Of a stretch of 25,432 nt of DNA, positions 1-7,986 are shown one piece after another. The notes under the pieces were generated by a model. That model made no database searches. It had not been told where the DNA came from and was given only the letters and a program-made list of their open reading frames with translations. Origin of the DNA: UBA6120 sp964495145 (GTDB lineage: Bacteria; Bacillota_I; Bacilli_A; RFN20; CAG-826); assembly GCA_964495145.1 (NCBI GenBank), contig CAZBUP010000017.1:1-25432 (forward strand). Reading direction: 5' to 3'. A program made the translations under genes and the position numbers. Each line of letters begins with the position of its first letter. Position 1 is the first letter of the stretch.

Positions 1-317
1 CCTTTTCGCCGGACTTGAAGGTTTTTTCGATGGCTGCAGACCTACAATATGAATTTCCCAGCCCGCCGGATTCCTCCAGCTCGTCAAGCGAAGCTTCATC
101 GAGCCAACCCTCGACGAGCGAAAGCGACTCAAGTTCCAGCCAAACGCCATCTTCGGAATGGGTATCAAGTGCCAGTTATTCGTTCGAACCTGATTCGAGC
201 TTGGATTCAACCCCGGGGATTACAAGGGATGTCTTGACCCGGAGTCTTCCGGCCGTGTTGGTCAATCTCGTCGCGGTGGGCGGTTTCTTTATCTTGAAGA
301 AAAAGAAGATCCTTTGA
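1..317 (+). CDS. Surface protein, C-terminal fragment (Ser-rich stalk and membrane anchor)
   Basis: The reading frame is already open at the left edge (first full codon at base 3), so this is the end of a larger gene whose start lies outside the window; the TTG at 15 is not a convincing start. About 45 residues rich in Ser, with Glu, Thr and Pro, form a stalk-like linker. A hydrophobic stretch (about 17 residues, ending GGFFIL) and a KKKK tail follow. This is the layout of a Gram-positive surface protein anchored by a C-terminal helix. No LPxTG sorting motif precedes the helix, so a plain transmembrane anchor is more likely than sortase attachment. The functional domain is not visible. The lysine-rich tail codons also serve as part of the terminator of the opposing kbl gene. 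Confidence 0.7.
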   Translation, partial: FSPDLKVFSMAADLQYEFPSPPDSSSSSSEASSSQPSTSESDSSSSQTPSSEWVSSASYSFEPDSSLDSTPGITRDVLTRSLPAVLVNLVAVGGFFILKKKKIL

Positions 318-334
318 TTTGGCTTGGATCTTCT
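298..334 (-). terminator. Rho-independent terminator of tdh-kbl, inside the opposing CDS
   Basis: Bases 304-312 and 326-334 form a perfect 9-bp inverted repeat (AGAAGATCC on both strands) with a 13-nt loop. Read leftward, the stem is followed by TTTTCTTC, complementary to the lysine codons of the surface-protein tail. It lies 22 bp downstream of the kbl stop and overlaps the stop codon of the rightward gene. Read rightward the U-tract is absent, so it should act mainly on kbl transcripts. Confidence 0.7.
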
Positions 335-356
335 GATTTCATAAACGCTCGTTTGT

Positions 357-1526
357 TTAGATGATGCTTAGGGTTTTGGCCGTTTCTTTCAAGATGGCGA
401 CGGCCTGGTCGAGCATGTCTTTGGTGTGTAAGGCGTTGACCATGCACCGAATCCTTCCGGTGCCTTTGGGTACGGTCGGAAAGACGATCCCGGACACGAA
501 GACGCCCCGCTTTAAAAGCTCGCGCGAGAATTGAAGCGTTTTGGCCTCGTCACCGACGATGATCGGGGTGATCGGGGTTTGGCTTCGGCCGATGTCAAAC
601 CCGGCTTCGACCAATTTCCTTTTGAAGTGGCGGGCGTTGTCCCACAGCTTATCGGTATATTCACTCGATTCTTCCAGCATCTTGAACGCTTCAATGATGG
701 CGGCGGCGGCCCCCGGCATCAAGGATGTCGAGAACAGTAACGGCCGGCCTAAATGCAATAGGTATTCGCGGGCGTCTTTGCTGCAGCAGACATAACCCCC
801 GACGACCCCGATGGCTTTTGAAAGCGTACCGATGATGTAATCGACTTGACCGTGCAACCCGAAGTGGTCGACAGTTCCCCGGCCGGCTGTTCCCAAGACG
901 CCGGAACCATGGGCGTCATCGACATAAGTCTGGGCCTGGTATTGTTTGGCCAACCGGACGATTTCCGGCAGGTTGGCGATGTCGCCGTCCATCGAGAAGA
1001 CGCCGTCGGTAATGATTAATACTTCTTCGTATTGATGTCGCTTTTCGATTAAGATCCGTTCCAGATCGGCCATGTCGGCGTGCTTAAAGACGGCCCGCGA
1101 GGCTTTGGACAGCCGGACCCCATCGATGATCGACGCGTGATTCAATTCATCGGAGATAATCAAGTCTTTTTCGCCGGTCACCGCTTGAATGACTCCGGCA
1201 TTGCAGGCAAAACCCGATTGGAAAACGACCGCGGCTTCTTCGTGTTTGAACTTGGCGATCACTTCGTCGAGCCGTTCGTGGATGTCCATGTTGCCGACGA
1301 TGGTCCGGACGGCTCCCGCCCCGACTCCGTATTTTTGAATGGCTTCGATGGCGGCTTTCTTTAAACGAGGATGGTTGGCAAACCCAAGATAGTTATTCGA
1401 TGAGAGATTGATGACCGGACGTCCATTGAGGATGATCATCGCATCGCAGGGTCCTGAGTTGATGGGCAAGACCCGATAGGTCCCGGCGTCTTTCAAGGCT
1501 TGAAGTTTTTCTTTGACGGATGCCAT
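357..1526 (-). CDS. kbl: Glycine C-acetyltransferase (2-amino-3-ketobutyrate CoA ligase)
   Basis: This cytoplasmic PLP enzyme cleaves 2-amino-3-oxobutyrate with CoA to glycine and acetyl-CoA, the second step of threonine breakdown. The 389 residues match the alpha-oxoamine synthase family in length (E. coli Kbl is about 398). Visible family features are NNYLGFANHP near residue 44, the ISDELNHASIIDG block with His130, VDDAHGSG at 202-209, and TLSKAIG with Lys237 as the expected Schiff-base lysine. The start has a good ribosome site (AAGGAGA, 7 nt upstream) that abuts the tdh stop. The gene follows tdh by 14 bp on the same strand, which supports kbl over the related family members BioF, HemA and serine palmitoyltransferase. 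Confidence 0.95.
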   Translation of the reverse strand: MASVKEKLQALKDAGTYRVLPINSGPCDAMIILNGRPVINLSSNNYLGFANHPRLKKAAIEAIQKYGVGAGAVRTIVGNMDIHERLDEVIAKFKHEEAAVVFQSGFACNAGVIQAVTGEKDLIISDELNHASIIDGVRLSKASRAVFKHADMADLERILIEKRHQYEEVLIITDGVFSMDGDIANLPEIVRLAKQYQAQTYVDDAHGSGVLGTAGRGTVDHFGLHGQVDYIIGTLSKAIGVVGGYVCCSKDAREYLLHLGRPLLFSTSLMPGAAAAIIEAFKMLEESSEYTDKLWDNARHFKRKLVEAGFDIGRSQTPITPIIVGDEAKTLQFSRELLKRGVFVSGIVFPTVPKGTGRIRCMVNALHTKDMLDQAVAILKETAKTLSII

Positions 1527-1540
1527 TTGCGTGTCTCCTT

Positions 1541-2578
1541 TTAGGGTATGAGGACCACTTTGCCGCTATTGCCGGAAATCATCGTGGCCATGGCTTCTTC
1601 CATTTGGTCGAGCCGGTAGACGTGGGTGACGATTTGGTCGAGGTGCAATTTTCCGGAAGCAATCAAATCCTGGATTTGTTCCCAAGTTTTGAACATGAGG
1701 CGGCCGACCACCCCATAGATGCTGATGCCTTTGAATACGACGTCGTTCGAGAAATCGATTTGCAGGTTTCCGTCGCCGATGCCCAGCATCGACATTTTCC
1801 CGCCGCGCTTCAGGTATTTGAAGGCAGCTTCGATCGCTGTCTTGTTGCCCGAGAATTCGGCCACGACGTCGACGCCTTCATGATCGGTTTCTTCCATGAC
1901 GCGTTTGATCACGTCTTCGGTTTTCGGATTGATGACGACATCGGCCCCCAAGCGCTTGGCGGCCTCGATCCGGTATTGGTTGACTTCGACGGCAATGACT
2001 TTCTTAGCCCTCAAGGCCCGGGCGATGTCAACGCCCATGAGCCCGATCGGACCACAGCCGAGAATGGTCACCGTCTTTCCGGCAATCGGGAAATGCATCA
2101 TGGTGTGGACGGCATTCCCAAGCGGTTCTTGGATCGATAGATATTTGGGATCGGTCTTCGTATCGTTGACGATCAGGTTACACGCCGGCAGCTTCACGTA
2201 ATCGGCAAAACAGCCGTCGGTGTCCACCCCGATGATCTTGGTGTTTTCGCATAGATGGTATTCGCCGCGGGCGCAAAACTCGCAGTGATGGCAAACGATG
2301 TGGGTTTCGGCCGAGACGATGTCGCCGATTTTCACGTTGGTGACTTGAGGTCCGACTTTGATGACGCGTCCGGCCAGCTCATGGCCGACGGTCAGCGGCG
2401 GTTTGATCCGGTTTTGGCTCCATTGGTCCCACTTGTAAATGTGAACGTCGGTGCCGCAGATCGAGGTCGCCAAGACCTTGATCAATACTTCGTCGTCGCC
2501 GATTTGTTCCGGGACCGGTTTATTGACGCGTTTAAAACCGGGAGCTCGCGTTTCCTTGATATAAGCAACCATTTCCAT
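1541..2578 (-). CDS. tdh: L-threonine 3-dehydrogenase (zinc-dependent)
   Basis: This enzyme oxidises L-threonine with NAD+ to 2-amino-3-oxobutyrate, which Kbl then cleaves. It is a zinc medium-chain dehydrogenase: catalytic-site Cys41 in ICGTD, GHE with His66 and Glu67, four structural-zinc cysteines (96, 99, 102, 110) in CHHCEFCARGEYHLC, and the nucleotide-binding GCGPIG at 174-179. The open frame extends to an ATG at 2596, but GGAGG at 2590-2594 sits inside that extension and is placed to serve the ATG at 2576-2578. The shorter form is 345 residues, close to E. coli Tdh (341), so I chose it. It is the first gene of the tdh-kbl operon. Confidence 0.94.
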   Translation of the reverse strand: MEMVAYIKETRAPGFKRVNKPVPEQIGDDEVLIKVLATSICGTDVHIYKWDQWSQNRIKPPLTVGHELAGRVIKVGPQVTNVKIGDIVSAETHIVCHHCEFCARGEYHLCENTKIIGVDTDGCFADYVKLPACNLIVNDTKTDPKYLSIQEPLGNAVHTMMHFPIAGKTVTILGCGPIGLMGVDIARALRAKKVIAVEVNQYRIEAAKRLGADVVINPKTEDVIKRVMEETDHEGVDVVAEFSGNKTAIEAAFKYLKRGGKMSMLGIGDGNLQIDFSNDVVFKGISIYGVVGRLMFKTWEQIQDLIASGKLHLDQIVTHVYRLDQMEEAMATMISGNSGKVVLIP

Positions 2579-2620
2579 TTTTTTGCTCGCCTCCATGTGA
2601 TGAGTACGAATTCCAAAGAA

Positions 2621-2649
2621 ATTATACCCCTTACGAAGACGACTTTCAA
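2621..2649 (-). promoter_or_regulatory. Sigma-A-type promoter of tdh-kbl
   Basis: Read leftward, TTGAAA (2644-2649) and a perfect TATAAT (2621-2626) are separated by exactly 17 bp. The predicted transcript start, near 2614, leaves a short leader before the GGAGG at 2590-2594. This supports the tdh start at 2578 over 2596. Confidence 0.75.
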
Positions 2650-2738
2650 AAAATACCGGATGGGGTTGGCTAATTCAATCAGGCAGAAAGAAATTACGCT
2701 AAAAAAGCCGTTTTTCGGCCAATGATACGAATCGTGTC

Positions 2739-2768
2739 TTGATATTCAAGGCATCATATCCATACAAT
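2739..2768 (+). promoter_or_regulatory. Probable promoter of the membrane-tethered XRE regulator
   Basis: TTGATA (2739-2744) and TACAAT (2763-2768) are spaced by 18 bp, 22 bp upstream of the ATG at 2791. GAGGA at 2779-2783 then serves as ribosome site. No clear operator repeat was seen around it. Confidence 0.5.
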
Positions 2769-2790
2769 AACTTCGACCGAGGAATATTGC

Positions 2791-4032
2791 ATGGAATTGA
2801 ATCAAAAATTGAAAACATTGCGCGAAGCCATGGGACTGACCCAAGAAGAGCTGGCTCTCCGATTGAACGTCTCGCGCAGCGCCATCGCCAAATGGGAACA
2901 AGGCCAGGGCTGGCCTTCCCTTGATATGCTTAAATCGCTGGCGTTATTTTTCCATACCTCGATTGACGACCTCTTGGGCGAGCAAGGGGTTCAGCTATTC
3001 GAACATCGCCAGAAAAAACGGTTTTGGATCGTCGCTTCGACGGCGATCGTGTCTTTATCTTTGACCATGGTTTCCACAACTTTGCTGATCATTGAATTGA
3101 AACGGGCCCAAACCCCGACTTTGGTAAGCGAGGTCATCCGCCTTGACGCGGTCACGCTGACCGAAGACCGCTATGAGGTCGCTTACACCGACGAAGATGA
3201 CAACAAGACCTTATCCTTTGATAAAAGCGCCGTCAGTTTTCGTGATCTGGACGACTGGTCAATCGCTTTGTCTCCCAACGATTACTTGGCCATCGAGCGC
3301 TATGGCGACGAAGTCCGCCAAGCCGTCTTGCTGGACAATGCCCAATCCGACGCCATCAAAGGCTACGATTTGGTGTTTGAAACGCCGAGCGAGGACTACC
3401 GCTATTATTACCATGAATATATGGCCGGATTGGATGATTATCCCTATTTGACCATGGCGTCGGACATTCCCCATCTCGAGGAGGCATCCACCCATATTTC
3501 CAATCGGTCGATTGCCGGGCAAACCTACTTCTTGAATGCCGTTTCCCATACCATCTATGCCGATAGCGACCTCAGCGCGGATACGCTCATGCATTTCGCC
3601 TTGAAACCATTGTCGATGGATGGCGTCGATCGGGAACCGATCGATTCATCTTGGTTCGGCGGTTTGAACATGATCCAAAGCTTGAACACCAAGTTCAAGG
3701 GTTACCTCAATAGTTATGCCTATGAAGGGGAAACCTATTCGCTCCGCGATTTGGTTTCTTTCGACGTCACGGTTGCTTTCGTGGCTTCGATTGACCAATT
3801 GACCGTGCGCCAATACGATGAGGCCGATCTTCTCATCGGTGAAGTCGATATCATCGACCAGGCCGACATCGACGCCTTCGCCATCGATGAAGCGGCGGCT
3901 TATTTGAAATATTACGTCGACGGATCGACGCGCGGACGGACCCTCGAAACCGGCGAATCGGAAACCTTCTATATTGAAAATGGCACCCCGTTGGTGACCG
4001 TCTTCGAACTGAGTATTGACGTTGATGATTGA
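2791..4032 (+). CDS. Membrane-tethered XRE-family regulator with extracytoplasmic domain
   Basis: Residues 5-62 form a Cro/C1-type helix-turn-helix (LKTLREAMGLTQEELA, then LNVSRSAIAKWEQG). A basic stretch (HRQKKR) and one transmembrane helix at about 78-102 follow. The remaining 310 or so residues are acidic, rich in Asp, Tyr and Thr, and should lie outside the cell. I recognise no named domain there. The layout resembles one-component membrane-bound regulators, where an outside signal alters a cytoplasmic DNA-binding head; that role is inferred. GAGGA lies 7 nt before the ATG. The gene is divergent from tdh-kbl and converges on the rpiR-like gene with a 6-bp gap. The target genes are not evident. 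Confidence 0.75.
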   Translation: MELNQKLKTLREAMGLTQEELALRLNVSRSAIAKWEQGQGWPSLDMLKSLALFFHTSIDDLLGEQGVQLFEHRQKKRFWIVASTAIVSLSLTMVSTTLLIIELKRAQTPTLVSEVIRLDAVTLTEDRYEVAYTDEDDNKTLSFDKSAVSFRDLDDWSIALSPNDYLAIERYGDEVRQAVLLDNAQSDAIKGYDLVFETPSEDYRYYYHEYMAGLDDYPYLTMASDIPHLEEASTHISNRSIAGQTYFLNAVSHTIYADSDLSADTLMHFALKPLSMDGVDREPIDSSWFGGLNMIQSLNTKFKGYLNSYAYEGETYSLRDLVSFDVTVAFVASIDQLTVRQYDEADLLIGEVDIIDQADIDAFAIDEAAAYLKYYVDGSTRGRTLETGESETFYIENGTPLVTVFELSIDVDD

Positions 4033-4038
4033 TCGGAC

Positions 4039-4935
4039 TTATTTATTGACTTTGGGAACCCGGGTTTTCTTCTCTTCCCGAGTGTCATCTTGCGGGGGAT
4101 AGTTGAACAACTCGTAATAGCGCTTCAAATATTCGCCCCGGCGCTGGGTCAAGGCCATGAACAGGATGTCGATGATGTTTTGCTGGACGACGCGCGACCG
4201 CGTCGAAAAACTGCGCATCCCTTTTCCCAACGAGGAGTGGCGAATATTCAAATTGCACATTTTGCTTAAGGTATTCTCGCCGAATTTGGTAATGCCGATC
4301 GTATTGATATTGCGCGAGTTGGCGATTTCGGCGATGTGGATGATGTCTTTGGTTTCGCCTGAATAGGATATCAAGATGGCGACGTCGTTCGGCTTCAAAA
4401 TCGTGGCCGAGAGGATTTGGGAATGGACGGTGTCGTAGACTTGGCAATCGATGCCCAGCCGTTCGAATTTGAAAGCGGCGTCCTCGGCGATGACCACCGA
4501 ACCGCTCAAGGCGTAGATGCAGACGCGATCGGCCTGGTCGATGGCTTCCACGGCCTTCTCGACGCAGCGGTCGTCAATGATCTTCAAGGTGCTCGATAGG
4601 GCTTCGATGTTCAAGCGGCTGACGAGGCTGACCAGTTCCTTGACGCTATAATCGGCCAAGTTCTTCTTGTCGATGTCATAGAGGCTCTCTTCGTCACCGT
4701 TGGCGCTGACGACGTCATGATAAAAGCTTTTGATGAAATCGCGGTATCCCTTGTAGCCGAGCACCGTGCAGAATCGGACGATGGTGGCCGTCGAGCTTTT
4801 GCTCTTCTTGGCCAATTCGCTGATGGTCATTTGGCTGACCGCTTCTTGATGGTTCAAGATGTACTGAGCCACCTTCGTCTCCTGATTGGAGAACGAACTG
4901 AGCGATTCATTGATACGGATGATGCAGTTGTCCAT
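4039..4935 (-). CDS. MurR/RpiR-family transcriptional regulator (HTH plus SIS)
   Basis: The N-terminal 75 residues are an RpiR-type helix-turn-helix (FSNQETKVAQYILNH, then TISELAKKSKSSTATIVRF). Residues about 120-260 are a sugar-isomerase (SIS) domain, with ALSGSVVIAEDAAFKFERLG and LISYSGETKD, the segments that hold the sugar phosphate in this fold. Family members sense phosphorylated sugars or amino sugars and act as repressor or activator. AAGAAGG lies 7 nt upstream of the ATG. It is the last gene of the leftward importer block, 135 bp after the phosphatase, with its own promoter-like sequence. It most likely controls the importer and perhaps the aldolases; this is inferred from context. 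Confidence 0.88.
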   Translation of the reverse strand: MDNCIIRINESLSSFSNQETKVAQYILNHQEAVSQMTISELAKKSKSSTATIVRFCTVLGYKGYRDFIKSFYHDVVSANGDEESLYDIDKKNLADYSVKELVSLVSRLNIEALSSTLKIIDDRCVEKAVEAIDQADRVCIYALSGSVVIAEDAAFKFERLGIDCQVYDTVHSQILSATILKPNDVAILISYSGETKDIIHIAEIANSRNINTIGITKFGENTLSKMCNLNIRHSSLGKGMRSFSTRSRVVQQNIIDILFMALTQRRGEYLKRYYELFNYPPQDDTREEKKTRVPKVNK

Positions 4936-4967
4936 GGTCGCGCCTTCTTTATGTTGATTTCGAATTG

Positions 4968-5003
4968 GAAATTATTTTCATTATTATTATAGGCAAATTT
5001 TCA
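4968..5003 (-). promoter_or_regulatory. rpiR-like gene promoter and candidate operator
   Basis: Read leftward there is a TATAAT at 4986-4991, but no good -35 at normal spacing. Just downstream, 4968-4979 is an interrupted palindrome GAAA-N4-TTTC near the predicted transcript start. ATGAAAAT occurs twice on the leftward strand here (about 4974-4981 and 4997-5004). The same octamer also appears in the importer-aldolase intergenic region. Autoregulation through these sites is an inference. Confidence 0.4.
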
Positions 5004-5070
5004 TCATAGGGAATATGTCTGGGTCAAAATTGTAAAATAATAGCTATATTTTATCTTTTCACTTCGTAAT

Positions 5071-5829
5071 TCATTGTTTTTTATAATTTTCAAGATATCG
5101 CGTTTTCAAGGTTTCAACGTCGGCTGGCGTCAGTTTCAACTGCTGGCGGACATAACGGTCCAACGACCCGAAATTTTGTTCGATGGCCTGAAAATACTCA
5201 TCGAGGAATTCCTTCTTGGCCAGATAGAACACTTCATGGAAATTGATTTCTTCCTCGTCGTCGGGATCGACCGCCATTAAGACTTGCTTGAGCATGGGTT
5301 CCATAATCTCGTTGGTGGCCAAATGCTCGCGGTAAATCGTCTCCATGTCACAACCGAGGAGATAAAGAAGCAAGGCGCTGGCGATGCCGGTCCGGTCTTT
5401 GCCCGACGTGCAATGCCACAAAATCGCCCCATCCTCGGCCTGAATCAAGATTTGGAAAAACCGGCGATAGGCGTCAATGGCTTCCGGATTGAGGGCCAAG
5501 GACCGGTAAATGCCCCGAAAGAACTGCTCAGGCGGCACCGGGATGTCGCGGTCATAAGAATGGTTTTCAAGATAATGGAGCACATACAGGTGATGATGGG
5601 CGATGGTCTCGTCAATCAAATCCGGTTTTTTGACATAGGATTTGGTCGATCGGAAATCGACCACTGCTTTCAGGCGATAATCGTCCTTTAAAACCGTCAG
5701 TTCGTCTTGGGTCAACCGATGGAGGTCGCTGCTTCTTAGCAACAACTTGTCTTTGATGCGATAGCCGTCTTGGGTAATGACGCCGCCCAAGTCGCGGATG
5801 TTGTCAATCGAGGTGAATGTCAAAAACAT
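5071..5829 (-). CDS. Tyrosine-phosphatase-family phosphatase (CxxGKDRTG type)
   Basis: The active-site loop HCTSGKDRTG at 139-148 carries nucleophile Cys140 and Arg146, as in the Y_phosphatase3 family, whose members act on phosphotyrosine, phosphoserine or phosphoinositides. NIRDLGG at 10-16 and DFRS at 58-61 are other landmarks of this family. Length (252) is normal. No signal peptide is visible, so it should be cytoplasmic. The start lies 5 bp after the RDD-like gene's stop, with only a weak ribosome site, suggesting translational coupling. Its place in an importer operon with a sugar-phosphate regulator raises the possibility that it acts on a small phosphorylated solute or on lipid. The substrate is not shown by the sequence. 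Confidence 0.85.
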   Translation of the reverse strand: MFLTFTSIDNIRDLGGVITQDGYRIKDKLLLRSSDLHRLTQDELTVLKDDYRLKAVVDFRSTKSYVKKPDLIDETIAHHHLYVLHYLENHSYDRDIPVPPEQFFRGIYRSLALNPEAIDAYRRFFQILIQAEDGAILWHCTSGKDRTGIASALLLYLLGCDMETIYREHLATNEIMEPMLKQVLMAVDPDDEEEINFHEVFYLAKKEFLDEYFQAIEQNFGSLDRYVRQQLKLTPADVETLKTRYLENYKKQ

Positions 5830-5834
5830 GGCGG

Positions 5835-6800
5835 TTACCTGGTCCCTTCGCCATCGACGATGAGGGTCGTGGGACGCGCCGGTATCTCGATGTTTTTATA
5901 GGCGACCACGTAGGTTTTCGAGGCCAGGTCGTGGGGGCCTCGATTGCCTGATACGATTGAAATCATGATCAAGGTGATGAAGTTGGGAACCAACGTGAAA
6001 TAGGCGAATTCCACATAGAGAAGAATCGGCGCCCACAAGTTGAAAAACAGCAACACCAAAAAACGCAGGACGATTTGATGGCGTTTGACCCGGGTGTCGT
6101 CGCGGGCATCGGCCAAGCCGAGTTTGAAGAGCCACTGGAACGGAGTCGATCCGTTGGGGCTGATCAAGGGCACCGCCAGATAGACGATTCCGGCGCCGAC
6201 GGTCAAACTGAAGAGGCTGGTGAAGACCACGACGTAGAAAGTGGCCCGCATGTCACTGACGTAAGTCGGATGCGAGGAAAAGAAACTCAAGGCCGACTCG
6301 TAGGCGTTTTCGTAGAAACCAAGCCGTTCCTCCGGCGTCGCGGTGGCGGTGGCCACCGGGTTGGGGCCTTCGCCCATTTCGAAAAAACCGGAATCGAGCT
6401 TGGCTTGGTAATACCCGTCGAGGCGCTCGGCGGCCACGGCCCGCTCGTCGTGACTGTAATAATAGACGATCGCGGGGTCATAATGGTCGTCGGGATTGGT
6501 TTCTTCGACGTAGGTTTCCTTCAAAGTCAAAAAGCCGTTCGTGTCATTGGCAACGTATAAGTGGGAATCGGCCATCATGTCATGGAGTTCATCGACGCGG
6601 TCATGGTAGCCGAACCAACCGAAAGCCGTATGGTAAAGAAGGGTTTCCAGTCCGGCGAAAAGGGCGGCCACCAAAAGAAAATCCATCAACGCCACGAACA
6701 TGCGCGTCAATAAGAAAGGCTTGGGCAAACTGCGTGGTTTCGCGGTTGTCGCCGGGGTGGGGTTTTTCTGATTTGGCGAGATATCGATATTATTTTTCAT
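5835..6800 (-). CDS. RDD-like integral membrane protein with large external loop
   Basis: A short cytoplasmic N-terminus rich in Pro and Lys is followed by TRMFVALMDFLLVAALFAG, which resembles the start of an RDD domain. A polar insert of about 125 residues (roughly 80-195) comes next, then three or more hydrophobic segments and GPHDLASKTYVV, close to the end signature of RDD proteins. The polar insert is unusual for that family and should face outside. No clear ribosome site precedes the ATG. It lies 67 bp after the ATPase gene and 5 bp before the phosphatase. The function is unknown; RDD membership is my reading of two short motifs. Confidence 0.6.
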   Translation of the reverse strand: MKNNIDISPNQKNPTPATTAKPRSLPKPFLLTRMFVALMDFLLVAALFAGLETLLYHTAFGWFGYHDRVDELHDMMADSHLYVANDTNGFLTLKETYVEETNPDDHYDPAIVYYYSHDERAVAAERLDGYYQAKLDSGFFEMGEGPNPVATATATPEERLGFYENAYESALSFFSSHPTYVSDMRATFYVVVFTSLFSLTVGAGIVYLAVPLISPNGSTPFQWLFKLGLADARDDTRVKRHQIVLRFLVLLFFNLWAPILLYVEFAYFTLVPNFITLIMISIVSGNRGPHDLASKTYVVAYKNIEIPARPTTLIVDGEGTR

Positions 6801-6867
6801 GGATCAAAATATTGAGGAAACGAAGACGCGTCCAATCATCGAGTGGTCGAAGAATGTCGATTAATCT

Positions 6868-7980
6868 CTATTGGACTTTGCACGATCCGATGGCGATGTT
6901 CTTCTTGGAGTCGGGATCGAACAAGACGATGGTTTGGCCCACGATGTCAAAGCGGATCTTTTGGTCAAAGGCGTAGTCGACGGCGCCGAATTGGACCGCC
7001 GAGAGGATGGTCCCGTCCAGGTTGATCTTGACGGTCGTCTCCATGCCGGAAGGAAGGGTCGAATAGGCCAAGCCTTCAATCGGCCCATTATCCTTGACTA
7101 AGAGAAATTCGGGTCGAATCCCGACGATGACGCGTTCGGAGGAAAGGTCAACGGCTTTTTTCGCCGTGAAGTGCACCTTGACGTTTAAAAATTCCAAAGC
7201 GATTTCGCGTTCCGATTCCTTTTTAGCCCGGGCTGGGATGAAATTCATGGTTGGGCTTCCGACGAAATCGGCTACGAACAGGTTGCCCGGATTATTGTAG
7301 ATGGTCAAAGGTTTATCGTATTGCTGCATCAATCCTTTGTCCATGAGGCAGGTCCGTGTGGCCAGGGTCATGGCTTCCAGTTGATCGTGCGTCACGTAAA
7401 CGAAAGTCGAGTCGGTGTCTTTGTGCAATCGTTTGAGTTCGGTCCGCATTTCGCCGCGGAGTTTGGCGTCGAGGTTGGACAGCGGCTCGTCCATGAACAA
7501 AACCTGGGGCCGCGGGGCCAAGGTCCGGGCAATGGCGACGCGCTGTTGCTGACCGCCGCTGATTTCGTTGGGATAACGGTTCCGGAATTCTTCAATCCGA
7601 AGCGTCTTCATGACTTCCTCTACCCGTTTTTCGATGTCGGCTTTCTTCCATTTGAGGTTTTCAAGCCCGAAGGAGATGTTTTTATAGACGGTCATGTGGG
7701 GCCAAAGGGCATAGTTTTGGAATAAAAAGCCGATGTCGCGCTTGGCCGGGGAAATGTTGACGCCGGTGGTACTGTCAAATACGACCCGGTCGCCGATGAT
7801 GATTTTGCCTTCGCTTGGGGTTTCCAGTCCGGCGATCATGCGGAGCGTCGTCGTTTTGCCGCAGCCCGACGGGCCCAAGAGCGTGACGAACTCGCGATCT
7901 TCGATGACCATGGTCAGATGGTCGACGGCAACGAAATTGCCCCATTTTTTGGTGACGTTGATTAATTCGATTCTTGGCAT
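6868..7980 (-). CDS. ABC importer ATP-binding protein (FbpC/AfuC/PotA type)
   Basis: This is the nucleotide-binding subunit that powers the importer formed with the next gene upstream. Walker A GPSGCGKTT is at 36-44, Q-loop QNY near 88-90, signature ISGGQQQ at 140-146, Walker B VLFMDEP at 160-166, D-loop SNLD, and the H-loop histidine at 198 (VTHDQ). The last 130 or so residues fit a TOBE-type regulatory domain, as in importers for iron, polyamines, sugars and sugar phosphates. Length (370) is typical. It starts 6 bp after the permease stop, with GGGGG as ribosome site overlapping that stop. Confidence 0.92.
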   Translation of the reverse strand: MPRIELINVTKKWGNFVAVDHLTMVIEDREFVTLLGPSGCGKTTTLRMIAGLETPSEGKIIIGDRVVFDSTTGVNISPAKRDIGFLFQNYALWPHMTVYKNISFGLENLKWKKADIEKRVEEVMKTLRIEEFRNRYPNEISGGQQQRVAIARTLAPRPQVLFMDEPLSNLDAKLRGEMRTELKRLHKDTDSTFVYVTHDQLEAMTLATRTCLMDKGLMQQYDKPLTIYNNPGNLFVADFVGSPTMNFIPARAKKESEREIALEFLNVKVHFTAKKAVDLSSERVIVGIRPEFLLVKDNGPIEGLAYSTLPSGMETTVKINLDGTILSAVQFGAVDYAFDQKIRFDIVGQTIVLFDPDSKKNIAIGSCKVQ

Positions 7981-7986
7981 GATGGA

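Noticed and set aside
1520..2140. 206-codon rightward open frame opposite tdh
   Set aside because: It lies antisense to a clear tdh reading frame with all zinc and NAD motifs, and its protein has no recognisable domain; it is a shadow of GC-biased third positions.
2707..2719. GCCG-TTTTT-CGGC hairpin with an A/T run, like a small terminator
   Set aside because: The stem is only 4-5 bp and lies between divergent genes where no leftward transcript is expected to arrive.
4068..4077. AACCCGGGTT palindrome as terminator between the convergent XRE and RpiR genes
   Set aside because: It has no loop and lies inside the RpiR coding sequence; only a 3-bp stem could form. No terminator was found for this convergent pair.
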